A DNA stretch of 23,684 bases from an uncultured Clostridia bacterium (GTDB lineage: Bacteria > Bacillota > Clostridia > TANB77 > CAG-508). Position 1 is the first letter of the stretch; every line of letters starts with the position of its first letter. Below, in pieces: positions 14,431 to 23,630 of this stretch. The notes beneath the pieces were generated by a model. The model was not told the DNA's origin. It searched no databases and worked only from the letters and a program-made list of their open reading frames with translations. A program made the translations under genes and the position numbers. Location: the NCBI GenBank assembly GCA_934130025.1, contig CAKOXG010000020.1:1-23684 (forward strand), read 5' to 3'.

Positions 14431-15303
14431 CTAATTAAAGAATTCAACTATATATCTACATTCAAATTCCTTCTTTGGTGCTAATGTGATTAAGTCTGTT
14501 TTTTGAGTAAATACCCCTGATGATTTAACTGTATCAGCCGTTGAATACCATGGCTCTATGCAAATAAATGGAGCCCCTGGTTTTGACCATACAGCTAAAT
14601 ATGGAAATCCATCAAAATCCATTGTTAATAAAGTTTTATCTCCACTCTTTTTTTTCAAACTTATTCCATGAGATGTTAATCCTTTCATTATTAGTGCATC
14701 ATTATCAAACGAATGTGGGTTTATAGGAAGTCTTCTCTTGTCTAACATTACATTTTTTGCATACTCAGTTCCTATTAATCCATCAACAAGATATAAAAAG
14801 TGAATTTTCTCTTCATCCTGTTCAAATTCCAAATAGTATTCACCATTTTTCAAATCGTCTCTGTCTATTTTGAAAGCTGGATGTCCTCCTATGCCAAATG
14901 GCATATTATTGTCACCCTCATTAACTATTTTATATATTGTAGTCAATTTGTTTCCATCAGTTCTATATGTTACATATAATGCAAATTCAAATGGATACTT
15001 TACTAGTGTGCTAGCATTACTCTTAAGTACATATGAATGAAAATTATCAAGTTTTGTTATTGGTTCAAAATCCATATCTCTTGCAAATCCATGTTGATTC
15101 ATTTCATATGTTCGACCATTTATTATTGTCTTATTTTGCTTAAGCTTTCCAACTATAGGGAAAAGGACTGGAAAATGCCTCTTCCAGTATATTCTTCCAT
15201 TCTCATCAATGCAATCTTGTCCTTGGTGCAATTTTTCTACTCCATCTAGCTTAAAGCTTGTAAGTTCTGCTCCTAGTCTAGATGAAAACATTTGACTATA
15301 CAT
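14431..15303 (-). CDS. Aldose 1-epimerase family protein (LacX-like)
   Basis: The 290-residue galactose-mutarotase-fold protein is close to the LacX branch in length and in its opening (SRLGAELTSFKLDGVE). Expected active-site positions are visible: H71 and R75 in MNQHGFARDMDF, H141 in GGHPAF, and a late Glu in APFICIEPWYSTAD. The family interconverts alpha and beta anomers of hexoses; LacX members may act on a phosphorylated or otherwise modified sugar, so the substrate is uncertain. It sits directly behind galE (32 bp), which suggests a shared role in galactose use or sugar-nucleotide supply. RBS GGAG precedes ATG 15303. Confidence 0.85.
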   Translation of the reverse strand: MYSQMFSSRLGAELTSFKLDGVEKLHQGQDCIDENGRIYWKRHFPVLFPIVGKLKQNKTIINGRTYEMNQHGFARDMDFEPITKLDNFHSYVLKSNASTLVKYPFEFALYVTYRTDGNKLTTIYKIVNEGDNNMPFGIGGHPAFKIDRDDLKNGEYYLEFEQDEEKIHFLYLVDGLIGTEYAKNVMLDKRRLPINPHSFDNDALIMKGLTSHGISLKKKSGDKTLLTMDFDGFPYLAVWSKPGAPFICIEPWYSTADTVKSSGVFTQKTDLITLAPKKEFECRYIVEFFN

Positions 15304-15335
15304 ATTTATTGCTCCTTCTTTTATTTCACCATAAA

Positions 15336-16349
15336 TTATTCATTTTCTTCATTCTTTTGTATGAAGTTCCAAGAATCTTCACACATTTCCTTTATCCCTT
15401 TTGTTGCCTCCCATCCAAGTTCTTCTTTTGCTTTTTTAGGGTCAGAGTAGCATGTTGCAATATCTCCAGCTCTCCTAGGAGCTATTTTATATGGTACTTC
15501 ATGTCCTGTTATTTCTTCAAAGGATTTCACCATATCCAATACGCTGTATCCTGTTCCTGTTCCTAAATTATATATATATAATCCCTCTTTTTCTTTGTCA
15601 AGCTTATTTAATGCAGCAAGATGGCCTTTTGCTAAATCTACAACATGAATGTAATCTCTAACACCAGTTCCATCTGGAGTGTCATAATCATTGCCAAATA
15701 CAGATAATTCCTTAAGTTCTCCTGATGCCACTCTTACTACATATGGCATTAAATTGTTTGGTATTCCTTGTGGTTCTTCACCTATTAAACCACTTTCATG
15801 AGCACCAACTGGGTTAAAATATCTTAGTATACAAATATCCCAGGTATTATCAGAAGCATACAAATCTTTCAAAATTTGCTCAATAAATAATTTCGTCGTT
15901 CCATATGGGTTTGTTGTTCCTCCTGTTTTGCAATCCTCTGTTAAAGGTATTCTCTCAGGGGTTCCATACACAGTTGCAGAAGAACTAAACACAAACTTCT
16001 TTACTCCATGCTTTTTCATTGTTTCTAATAGAACAAGGCAACCTGATATATTGTTATCATAGTATTCCAGAGGCTTTTTTACAGATTCGCCTACTGCTTT
16101 AAAACCTGCAAAATTAAGCACTGCTTCAATATTATTTTCTTCAAATACTTTTTCTAGCTTTTCTCTATTTCTATAGTCTAATTCATAGAATTTAAAATCT
16201 TTTCCTGTTATTTTTTTTATTGCATCCAAAGCCTTGGGCTTACTATTTGAAAAATCATCTATAACTACTATGTCCTTTCCTGCATTTAATAATTCAATTG
16301 CAGTGTGGCTTCCTATAAATCCTGCTCCTCCAGTTACTAATATTGACAT
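15336..16349 (-). CDS. galE: UDP-glucose 4-epimerase
   Basis: The enzyme interconverts UDP-glucose and UDP-galactose, in the Leloir pathway and for surface glycan precursors. The 337-residue extended short-chain dehydrogenase shows the NAD-binding TGGAGFIGSH (residues 6-15), catalytic S124 in FSSSATVYG, and the Y149-x-x-x-K153 pair in NPYGTTK. RYFNPVGAHESG and the conserved GVRDYIHVVDLA are typical of GalE. ATG 16349 has RBS AAAGGA; six extra upstream codons would cover that site. It lies between a GLUG surface protein gene and the LacX-like gene in the same operon. UDP-galactose for surface polysaccharide is a likely use, but galactose breakdown is equally possible. Confidence 0.95.
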   Translation of the reverse strand: MSILVTGGAGFIGSHTAIELLNAGKDIVVIDDFSNSKPKALDAIKKITGKDFKFYELDYRNREKLEKVFEENNIEAVLNFAGFKAVGESVKKPLEYYDNNISGCLVLLETMKKHGVKKFVFSSSATVYGTPERIPLTEDCKTGGTTNPYGTTKLFIEQILKDLYASDNTWDICILRYFNPVGAHESGLIGEEPQGIPNNLMPYVVRVASGELKELSVFGNDYDTPDGTGVRDYIHVVDLAKGHLAALNKLDKEKEGLYIYNLGTGTGYSVLDMVKSFEEITGHEVPYKIAPRRAGDIATCYSDPKKAKEELGWEATKGIKEMCEDSWNFIQKNEENE

Positions 16350-16369
16350 AAATATCATTCCTTTCATTA

Positions 16370-17839
16370 TTAATTTATTAATATTTTTCCATAAATCAAA
16401 CCTAAATAAAGTGTACCTGCATCTGAACTTTGTGCAGTTCCTCCTCCAAAATTCAGGCAGCTTTTACAACTATCATTTAAATCTTCATTTGGTATTATTT
16501 CGTTTGCTTGTCCAGATAGATTTCCATAATTTTCACAATTTTCCACTAATGAATTATTATACAAAAGTCCGCAAATTCCTCCTAAAATTACTAAATTATC
16601 TGTTTCTGCACTTATATTTCCATAATTTTTCGAATCAGATATAGACGCTTTATCTTGGTTTGCTCCAACAATTCCACCTATATTAGTAAAATCATCTTTT
16701 ATTGTCGACTCTTTTGAGATTGCACCTTCATTTACAGTTCCAACAATCTCGCCACTACTTTTTCCTGCTATTCCTCCAATATTGGTGCTTCCTGATATTT
16801 CACCTGTGTTTTTACAATTTTCAACTATATTTTTTTCAAGTTGCCCTACTATTCCTCCGGCAACTCTTTCAAAATTAACTTCTTCTGAAGTATTGAGCAC
16901 AATTGAAGCATTTTGGCATGCTGTAATTTTCCCAGTTGAAATTCCAGCAATTCCTCCAACTAGGTTTCCTTCCACTCTTCCATTATTATTACAACTTGTT
17001 ATTAGTGTTCCAACATTGTTTGCAACTATTCCAGCTGCATAATTTTGAATCTCAGACATTTCTTTTATTTTACCAGTGTTAGTACAATTCGTTATTTCTG
17101 AATTACTGTTTTCTTTTGAATCGCTTCTTGCAACTATTCCCGCCATTTCTTGATTTGAAATTATATTTGCATTATTCACGCAGTTTAGTATATTGCCTGT
17201 ATTTATGGCCGATATTCCAGCGACCTCAGTGGCTGTTCCTCGTACATCAACATTTATATCTCCTTCAACCTTGCACGATTCTAAAATTCCAGTATTTTCA
17301 GCACATAGCAATCCTATCTTTAAAGAAGTTTCTGTGTTTTTTTCAATTATGTTTATATTTCCAGCAACCTTTAAATCTGAAATTGTTCCTCCGTTTTTTC
17401 CAAATATACCAATGCAATTATATTGTGGGAGTTCATTTAAATTCACATTATAATTTTTTATTATTTTCCCATTACCATTAAAATTTCCAAGAAAAACATT
17501 TTCTTCTCCTATAGGCTCAAATCCCATACCAGTAGTAAGTTCTGTAATTATATCATCTACTTTTCCATCTCTATTTATGTCACCATATTCTTTTGATTCT
17601 GCATTTTTATATGATGATTTATCTAAAAAATCAAGTTTGTTTATTAGGATAAAATACTGTTTCTCATAACTTTTCCCATTATTTACATTATTGCCTAATA
17701 CCACCAAATCTTCTATTGTTTCTATATTATAAGGATTCTCAGCTGTGCCTTCTCCAGAAAACGAATAGTCTTTTAAAGTGTAATCTTTTTTATTTTTAAT
17801 GATTTTTTTAAAAACATTAATTCCGTATAATAATTGCAA
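16370..17839 (-). CDS. GLUG-repeat surface protein, body separated from its anchor by a frameshift
   Basis: The 489-residue frame begins with a short region containing GTAENPYNIETIEDLVVLG, the usual start of GLUG-type repeat domains. Many repeats follow of the form 'GGIAG...G.I..C.N.G.I', an adhesin-like right-handed beta structure (IGGIAGKSSGEI, VGGIAGISTGKI, NIGGIVGANQD). Near residue 80-95, EYGDINRDGKVDDI looks like a single EF-hand/dockerin-type calcium loop. The frame opens only with a TTG lacking an RBS and has no signal peptide. A well-initiated membrane anchor lies just upstream in another frame and overlaps it (17817-17900). I infer that these were one secreted, membrane-anchored protein, now split by a one-base change or a sequence error. 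No sorting motif is visible at the C-terminus. Confidence 0.7.
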   Translation of the reverse strand: MQLLYGINVFKKIIKNKKDYTLKDYSFSGEGTAENPYNIETIEDLVVLGNNVNNGKSYEKQYFILINKLDFLDKSSYKNAESKEYGDINRDGKVDDIITELTTGMGFEPIGEENVFLGNFNGNGKIIKNYNVNLNELPQYNCIGIFGKNGGTISDLKVAGNINIIEKNTETSLKIGLLCAENTGILESCKVEGDINVDVRGTATEVAGISAINTGNILNCVNNANIISNQEMAGIVARSDSKENSNSEITNCTNTGKIKEMSEIQNYAAGIVANNVGTLITSCNNNGRVEGNLVGGIAGISTGKITACQNASIVLNTSEEVNFERVAGGIVGQLEKNIVENCKNTGEISGSTNIGGIAGKSSGEIVGTVNEGAISKESTIKDDFTNIGGIVGANQDKASISDSKNYGNISAETDNLVILGGICGLLYNNSLVENCENYGNLSGQANEIIPNEDLNDSCKSCLNFGGGTAQSSDAGTLYLGLIYGKILIN

Positions 17840-17900
17840 CTATTATTAGTAAAACAATAAAAATCTGAAACACACTTATACTGATTTTTCTAGTTTTCAT
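17817..17900 (-). pseudogene. N-terminal anchor fragment of the GLUG protein
   Basis: The 27 codons from ATG 17900, with RBS AAAGGA nine bases upstream, encode MKTRKISISVFQIFIVLLII and then VAIIIRN and a stop. This is a basic start plus one hydrophobic helix, a signal anchor. The stop overlaps the first codons of the GLUG body frame. The frame change must lie between about 17817 and 17840. Confidence 0.6.
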
Positions 17901-17920
17901 CAAATGTTTTCCTTTCATTC

Positions 17921-18484
17921 TTAATTATAAATTTTTTGATACATTTTATAATTATTTACTATTTTTCTCACATACATATTTGTTTCTTTATATGGAATGT
18001 TTTCAACATCACTTCCATCTTTTTTTATAATTCCTTGTGCTATCCATGAGTTCACATTTCCAATGCCAGCATTATATGCTGTAAGAGCAAGTAACATATT
18101 CCCATCATAAATTTTCAAAAGCTCAGAATAGTATCGTATTCCTATCATTACATTCTTTTCGGGTTCAAACAGACTTTCTTCCGCGATAGATGTGTCTATT
18201 TTATTTGCCATTTCTTCAGCAGTGGCATCCATTAACTGCATTAATCCCTTGGCGCCACTTGAAGACTTAGCATCCTTTTTAAAATTACTTTCGGCTTTTA
18301 TTATCGAAAACACTATTAGTGGATCTACATTATATTCTTTAGAATATTTTTCTACATAATCTTCATATCTCTTGGGATATATTCCTTTTAATATCATTCT
18401 ATCTACCTTAAAAACTTTTATAATAGCAGCCATACCTATTATACAGATTAAAATTATGCAAATTATTCTTCCAAGTTTTTTCAA
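17921..18484 (-). CDS. Lytic transglycosylase, SLT/GH23 domain, membrane-anchored
   Basis: The 187-residue protein cuts peptidoglycan between MurNAc and GlcNAc, leaving a 1,6-anhydro end. The N-terminal helix (IICIILICIIGMAAIIKVF) anchors it outside the membrane. The goose-lysozyme-like domain shows the catalytic Glu at E65 in IIKAESNF, then SSGAKGLMQLM and LLALTAYNAGIGNV, all hallmark SLT motifs. The start is uncertain: TTG 18484 fits the frame, with GGAGAG about 12 bases upstream, and no nearby ATG is available. It follows polA by 30 bp and precedes the GLUG anchor by 20 bp, so it is part of the long operon. A role in wall remodelling or in assembling an envelope structure is inferred. Confidence 0.92.
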   Translation of the reverse strand: MKKLGRIICIILICIIGMAAIIKVFKVDRMILKGIYPKRYEDYVEKYSKEYNVDPLIVFSIIKAESNFKKDAKSSSGAKGLMQLMDATAEEMANKIDTSIAEESLFEPEKNVMIGIRYYSELLKIYDGNMLLALTAYNAGIGNVNSWIAQGIIKKDGSDVENIPYKETNMYVRKIVNNYKMYQKIYN

Positions 18485-18514
18485 TGTAATAATATCTCTC
18501 CTTTGTTCTATTTT

Positions 18515-21286
18515 TTATTTAACTTCATACCAGCTATTTCCTTCTGATAATTCCACCTCTAATGGTACATCAAGTTCTTTTGCTTCCTCCATACATTTTT
18601 TTAATATAGTTTTTGCTTCTTCCTTATCCTTTTGTGAAACTTCTAGTAAAAGTTCATCATGTATTTGCAATACTATTTTAGCATTAATTTTGCTATCTTT
18701 CAATTCTTTATACACATTTATCATTGCAATTTTCATTATATCTGCCGCAGTTCCTTGTATTGGGGTGTTCATTGCAACCCTTGCGCCAAATTGCCTTACC
18801 ATATAATTGCTTGATTTTATTTCCGGAATGTACCTTCTTCTTCCAAATAAGGTTTCAACATATCCTTTTTGCCTAGCACTTTCAACAATATCATCCATAA
18901 AATGTTTTATTCCACTATACTTTTCCAAATACTGATTTATATATTCTTTGGCTTGTTTGTTGCTTACGCCTATTTGGTTTGCAAGACCATAATCGCTTAT
19001 TCCATATACAATTCCGAAATTTACAGCTTTTGCAGATGAACGTTGCTCTTTTGTAATATCTTCCATAGGGATATTAAATACTTTTGATGCTGCTTGCCTG
19101 TGAATATCTTCTCCGTGTTTGAAGGCATATATCATGTTATCATCTTGTGATATATGTGCAAGCACTCTTAGTTCTACTTGAGAATAATCTGCATCTATAT
19201 ATACATTTCCCGCTTCAGGTTTAAATGCTTTTCTAATTTGTTTTCCAAGCTCTGCTCTCGTTGGTATGTTTTGCAAGTTTGGATCTGTGCTGCTTATTCT
19301 TCCAGTAGCTGTAATTGTTTGATGAAAACTTGAGTGTATTTTTTTTGTATTTTCATTTATATATGGCATCAACCCTTCTACATAAGTAGAGTTTAACTTC
19401 ATTAAGGTTCTATATTCCAATATTTTTTCTATAATTGGATGCTTATCTCTTAATTTTTCCAATACCTCCACATCTGTTGTATATCCATTTTTAGTTTTTT
19501 TATACACAGGTAATTCCAGCTTTTCAAACAATATTTTTCCAAGTTGTTGATGTGAATTTATATTAAATTGTTCACCACTCAAACTATATATCTCTTGTGT
19601 AAGCTCTTCTAACCTTTCTTTTAATTCTCTTCCAAAATTGGCAAGTTCCTGTTTATCCACCATCATTCCGTTATACTGCATATCTGCAAGTACTGGTACT
19701 AAAGGCATTTCAATATTATTAAATAAATCTAAAGTTTTTTCTTCTTTTAATTTTTTTAGAGTAGCTTCTTCAAGTCTTGAAATAATATAGCAATAAAAGG
19801 CGCTCGTTACTTCATTTTTTCTCTTTAATTCATTTTCATACGCATCTTCGCCATTTATTTCTTCAAATAAATTTATTTGCTTATTCTTACTTCCTTGTAA
19901 GTCTTTAAATTCATTATCTAAATACTCATTTATATCAATTTCTAAGTATTTGTTGCTCATTTCATGAATTGTATTCTTATCAGTAGGATTTATATTGTAT
20001 CCTGCAATCTCCGCATCATATTTTATATTGTTGTATTCAAATCCAAGCTCTTTCAAAAGTATAAAATCGAACTTAATTTTATATCCTATCTTTTCTATTT
20101 CATTACTTTCAAATAACATGAATATATCTTTATAATCTTCAATTTTTTTTGAATCTACCGGTATATACACAATAGTATTGCTAGCTTTTCCCACAAAACT
20201 AATTGATGAAATTTCCTGCTTTATTATCTTATCACCATAACCAACATTTTCGGTTTTCTCTAAATAATAAATGAATTTTTTTCTTTTCTTAATCTCATTA
20301 ATTTCTTCTAAAACTTTTTCCTTTTCGTAAATTTTAACTTCTTGGATATTAAATAGGTCTTCTAATTTAACATCTTTTTTTGCTATACCAAGTTCATTTA
20401 AGTTAAACCTTTCTATAAATCTATTGAATTTTAATTCTTTAAATTTATTAGTTACAGCTTCCATGTTCCACTCTTGTTTTTTTAAATCTTCTATTTTTAC
20501 TCCAAGAGGGGCATCTAGCAAAATTGTTCCAAGCACTCTAGACATAAATGCTGAATCTTTGTTGTTTTCTAGTTTATTTTTTAGTGCTCCTTTTATGTCT
20601 GTACTTCCACCTTCCAATTTATTATACAGATTATCAATATTATTATATTCTTTTATAAGTTTTAATGCGGTTTTTTCGCCAACTCCAGGAACTCCAGGAA
20701 TATTATCTGATGTATCCCCCATTAACCCCTTAACTTCGATTAATTGTATTGGTTTTACACCATATTCTTCTGCAACTTTATTTTCATCATAATCTTCTGT
20801 TTCCGTTTTTCCCATTTTAGTTCTTGGTATTCTTATTGTTATATGATTACTTGCAAGCTGAAAGGTATCTCTGTCCCCAGATAGAATAGTTACATCATGT
20901 CCTTCTTTTTCAGCTTGTTTAGAAATAGTTCCTAAAACATCATCTGCCTCATAGCCTTCTTTTTCAATTATTGAAATATTCATATCCCTTAATATTTCTT
21001 TTATAATTGGCATTTGTTGTGCCAATTCTTCAGGCATTCCATGTCTTGTTCCTTTGTAATCTGCAAACATTTTATGTCTATGGGTTGGAGCTTTTAAATC
21101 AAAGGAAACAGCAATATATTCAGGGTCTAAATCTTCTAATTCTTTAAACAAAATTGAAAGAAACCCATATATTGCATTTGTATAAGTTCCATCAGCAGAC
21201 ATTAATGATTTAGAACTCATTATCCCATAAAAAGCTCTATTCATTATGCTGTTGCCATCTATTATTAACAATCTATTGCTCGACAT
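18515..21286 (-). CDS. polA: DNA polymerase I
   Basis: The 923-residue family A polymerase repairs gaps and removes primers. An N-terminal 5'-3' exonuclease covers about residues 1-290 (LLIIDGNSIMNRAFYG; EADDVLGTI; GLMGDTSDNIPGVPGVG). A middle domain at about 310-500 has the 3'-5' exonuclease fold but lacks the metal-binding DxE of proofreading enzymes: the expected 'FDTET' segment reads YYLEKTEN. The polymerase domain has motif A DYSQVELR (D700), motif B RSSAKAVNFGIVYG and motif C IHDE (D877). Polymerisation is therefore intact and proofreading lost, as in several Bacillus and Thermus enzymes. RBS GAGGGAG precedes ATG 21286. It lies 31 bp after the dGTPase-like gene, which fits a dNTP/DNA-repair pairing. 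Confidence 0.97.
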   Translation of the reverse strand: MSSNRLLIIDGNSIMNRAFYGIMSSKSLMSADGTYTNAIYGFLSILFKELEDLDPEYIAVSFDLKAPTHRHKMFADYKGTRHGMPEELAQQMPIIKEILRDMNISIIEKEGYEADDVLGTISKQAEKEGHDVTILSGDRDTFQLASNHITIRIPRTKMGKTETEDYDENKVAEEYGVKPIQLIEVKGLMGDTSDNIPGVPGVGEKTALKLIKEYNNIDNLYNKLEGGSTDIKGALKNKLENNKDSAFMSRVLGTILLDAPLGVKIEDLKKQEWNMEAVTNKFKELKFNRFIERFNLNELGIAKKDVKLEDLFNIQEVKIYEKEKVLEEINEIKKRKKFIYYLEKTENVGYGDKIIKQEISSISFVGKASNTIVYIPVDSKKIEDYKDIFMLFESNEIEKIGYKIKFDFILLKELGFEYNNIKYDAEIAGYNINPTDKNTIHEMSNKYLEIDINEYLDNEFKDLQGSKNKQINLFEEINGEDAYENELKRKNEVTSAFYCYIISRLEEATLKKLKEEKTLDLFNNIEMPLVPVLADMQYNGMMVDKQELANFGRELKERLEELTQEIYSLSGEQFNINSHQQLGKILFEKLELPVYKKTKNGYTTDVEVLEKLRDKHPIIEKILEYRTLMKLNSTYVEGLMPYINENTKKIHSSFHQTITATGRISSTDPNLQNIPTRAELGKQIRKAFKPEAGNVYIDADYSQVELRVLAHISQDDNMIYAFKHGEDIHRQAASKVFNIPMEDITKEQRSSAKAVNFGIVYGISDYGLANQIGVSNKQAKEYINQYLEKYSGIKHFMDDIVESARQKGYVETLFGRRRYIPEIKSSNYMVRQFGARVAMNTPIQGTAADIMKIAMINVYKELKDSKINAKIVLQIHDELLLEVSQKDKEEAKTILKKCMEEAKELDVPLEVELSEGNSWYEVK

Positions 21287-21317
21287 TTATATCTATTCTC
21301 CCTCTATATCATATATA

Positions 21318-22517
21318 TTAAAATCTTATTATTCTGTTATACATTTCAATTGCAAAATTATCTGTCATTCCAGATATATAGTACACAATTGCCTTATAAT
21401 AATCTTTTTCATTATTCATATCAAATACCACGCTATTATTCATATTTTCTGGTCTCTCTAAATTCCAGTATTTTATGATCCATTCATAAAAACTTGAAAT
21501 TAGCTCAGGATAATACTTTTTAGCTTTCATTAGTTTTTCATAAGTGTATCTACCATCATACGTCAGTTTCAAAACATTATATATTTCATTTATTATGAGC
21601 TCAAAATATGCAATAGCTTTTCTTACTTTTAAATCACCATATATATACTTATAATTAAAGTCCTTTAACTTATTAATCCAATTAAATGTATCTTTAGAAA
21701 ATTTTAGTCCTTCTTCTACAGTCGAATTTTCACATAAATCTTGTATAAGACTATTTATTATAATGGTATTATTTATTACTTTATTTGGTGATTCTCGTAA
21801 AATTGAGTGCAATTCCTCCAAATGTTCATCTAAAATTCCAAGTGTAACTGCATCTTCAATATCTCTACCTAAATATGATATTTTATCAGATATTTTTACA
21901 ACACATCCCTCCCATGTATATGGTGCATACATATTAGGCTTAGTATAATCAACAAGGTCAATAAAGTTCTCTCTGGGTTTTAAGCATCTTTCATCTATTT
22001 CTCCACAATGTGAGATAATTCCGTCTCTAGCAGCATATGTAAGGTTCAAATTTTGATAATTACCATCTGTATCTTCCAGTAACTCTATTTTATCAACGCA
22101 GTCCACTCCATTCTTTTCATGCCAAAACTTTTCTTCAACATCTTTTTCTAATATATTAGACAATATTTTTTCTCCCGCATGGCCAAATGGACTATGCCCT
22201 AAATCATGCGCAGTTGCAATAGTTTTTGTTAATTCTAAATTTAGTCCAAAGTACTTTGCAATAGTATAGCTTATTGACTCAACATGAGTTACATGTTCAA
22301 CCCTTGTACAAATATGGTCATTTTCTGGCGAAAATATCACCTGCGTTTTATGCTTCATTCTTCTGTAACTATTACTATGAATAATCCTTGTATAATCTCT
22401 CTCAAATTCGGAGCGTAAATCGTCATCTCTTTTATATAGCGGTTTTTCTCTAGAAATCATGTTTTCCCATTTAGGATTTTCTTCATAAGCCCTATAATTA
22501 TTTAGTATATTTCTCAC
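21318..22517 (-). CDS. dgt: dGTPase-like HD-domain dNTP triphosphohydrolase
   Basis: The 399-residue HD-superfamily phosphohydrolase splits dNTPs into deoxynucleoside and triphosphate; specificity for dGTP is the family default but not proven here. The metal site is visible: H75 in RVEHVTHV and the H104-D105 pair in TAHDLGHSPFGHAGE. Upstream, RIIHSNSYRRMKHKTQVIF is the conserved N-terminal block, and KISDKISYLGRDIEDA supplies the later Asp. The start is GTG 22517 after GAGAGGAT; the RBS overlaps the tail region of the preceding hydrolase gene (16-bp gap). Directly ahead of polA, it may tune dNTP pools for the polymerase. Confidence 0.92.
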   Translation of the reverse strand: MRNILNNYRAYEENPKWENMISREKPLYKRDDDLRSEFERDYTRIIHSNSYRRMKHKTQVIFSPENDHICTRVEHVTHVESISYTIAKYFGLNLELTKTIATAHDLGHSPFGHAGEKILSNILEKDVEEKFWHEKNGVDCVDKIELLEDTDGNYQNLNLTYAARDGIISHCGEIDERCLKPRENFIDLVDYTKPNMYAPYTWEGCVVKISDKISYLGRDIEDAVTLGILDEHLEELHSILRESPNKVINNTIIINSLIQDLCENSTVEEGLKFSKDTFNWINKLKDFNYKYIYGDLKVRKAIAYFELIINEIYNVLKLTYDGRYTYEKLMKAKKYYPELISSFYEWIIKYWNLERPENMNNSVVFDMNNEKDYYKAIVYYISGMTDNFAIEMYNRIIRF

Positions 22518-22533
22518 TTTTGCATCCTCTCTT

Positions 22534-23460
22534 TTATTTTTCTATCCAATTATAAATAAACCCAAATATTTCATCGTGATTCTCTTCATGGAATATATCA
22601 TGTCTTAATCCATTATAGAACTTTACAAAAACATTATTTATTCCTACTTTTTTATAGATATTTACCAATTTTTGTACTCCCTTACTAAAATTTCCGACCG
22701 GATCATTCTTTCCAGACACTAATAATATTTTTAAATTTTTATTCATCTTTTTTATATTCTGTATACTGTTAGAATACATCATTCCATTTAAAAGTTCTCT
22801 AAACAGTCCACACGAAACATCTTTTCCTACTAATGGATCGTTTAAGTACTCATTTAAAGCTTCATTATTAGAGCATAACCAATCACATTTTGTCTTAACA
22901 GGTTCAAATGATTTATTATAATTTTCCAAGGCCAATTTGTTAATCATCTCTGTTGAATTTTCCTCTCCAACTTTCTTAGCCTCAGAGTTTGCAACAAATT
23001 TTCCAATTTTTAAACTAAGATTTGAAGTACATCCTGTACCTACAAGAATTACATTATCTATGCTCTCTTCTGGATACATACACAAAAATGTTCTAACAAC
23101 AAAAGACCCTAAAGAGAAGCCTAATACAATATAAGGAACATTATTATATTTCTCTTTGTATATTTTATAAATATTATGAAAATCTTCTACTATATAAAAC
23201 CAGCTATTTTCTTTTCCAAAATACATCTTATTTTTCTTATCACTAATGGATTTTCCATGTCCAACAATATCGTTAACAACAACTACATAACCTTTGCTCG
23301 CAAAATAATTTGCAAATTGTTCATATCTCCCAGCATGTTCAGTTATTCCATGTGCAACTTGAATTACACCTTTTATTTCACCATCAGGTAACCATTTTAC
23401 AACATTTAGTTCAGTTACATCGTCCGTAGATTTTAATTTTTCTTCAATTTTATTTATCAT
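22534..23460 (-). CDS. Alpha/beta hydrolase, monoglyceride lipase/lysophospholipase type
   Basis: The 308-residue serine hydrolase belongs to the Hydrolase_4 group (PldB/YtpA-like). The oxyanion segment is QVAHGITEHAGRYEQFA, the nucleophile S116 is in GFSLGS, and D253 (VSGKNDPVG) and H287 (GLRHDIFHE) complete the triad. DIVGHGKS is typical of the family. It has no signal peptide, so it should act on lysophospholipids or monoacylglycerols in the cytosol. ATG 23460 has RBS GTGAGG; a frame open 23 codons further up would cross the promoter. It is the first gene of the long operon reaching valS. Confidence 0.9.
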   Translation of the reverse strand: MINKIEEKLKSTDDVTELNVVKWLPDGEIKGVIQVAHGITEHAGRYEQFANYFASKGYVVVVNDIVGHGKSISDKKNKMYFGKENSWFYIVEDFHNIYKIYKEKYNNVPYIVLGFSLGSFVVRTFLCMYPEESIDNVILVGTGCTSNLSLKIGKFVANSEAKKVGEENSTEMINKLALENYNKSFEPVKTKCDWLCSNNEALNEYLNDPLVGKDVSCGLFRELLNGMMYSNSIQNIKKMNKNLKILLVSGKNDPVGNFSKGVQKLVNIYKKVGINNVFVKFYNGLRHDIFHEENHDEIFGFIYNWIEK

Positions 23461-23496
23461 ATTTAACCTCACTTTTTTACTATTATTTCTTGTTGC

Positions 23497-23526
23497 ATTA
23501 TAACACAACATAATCTGCAATCGCAA
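23497..23526 (-). promoter_or_regulatory. Promoter of the long hydrolase-dgt-polA...valS operon
   Basis: TTGCGA (23521-23526) and TATAAT (23497-23502) on the minus strand have an 18-bp spacer and an extended -10 TG. It is the only clear promoter before the run of nine tightly spaced genes. Confidence 0.6.
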
Positions 23527-23630
23527 CATAATTAGTCTTATTTTCTTTTTTAATTGGCTTTATCTCTCAAAATTTGCTTACTATATCTATCTTCCTCTGC
23601 AGTAGCTACTTAAGACCACAATTTTATTTT

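Noticed and set aside
17803..17820. T-run/A-run as a programmed frameshift site joining the GLUG anchor and body
   Set aside because: The anchor frame meets its TAA before the slippery-looking run, so ribosomes would terminate before reaching it.
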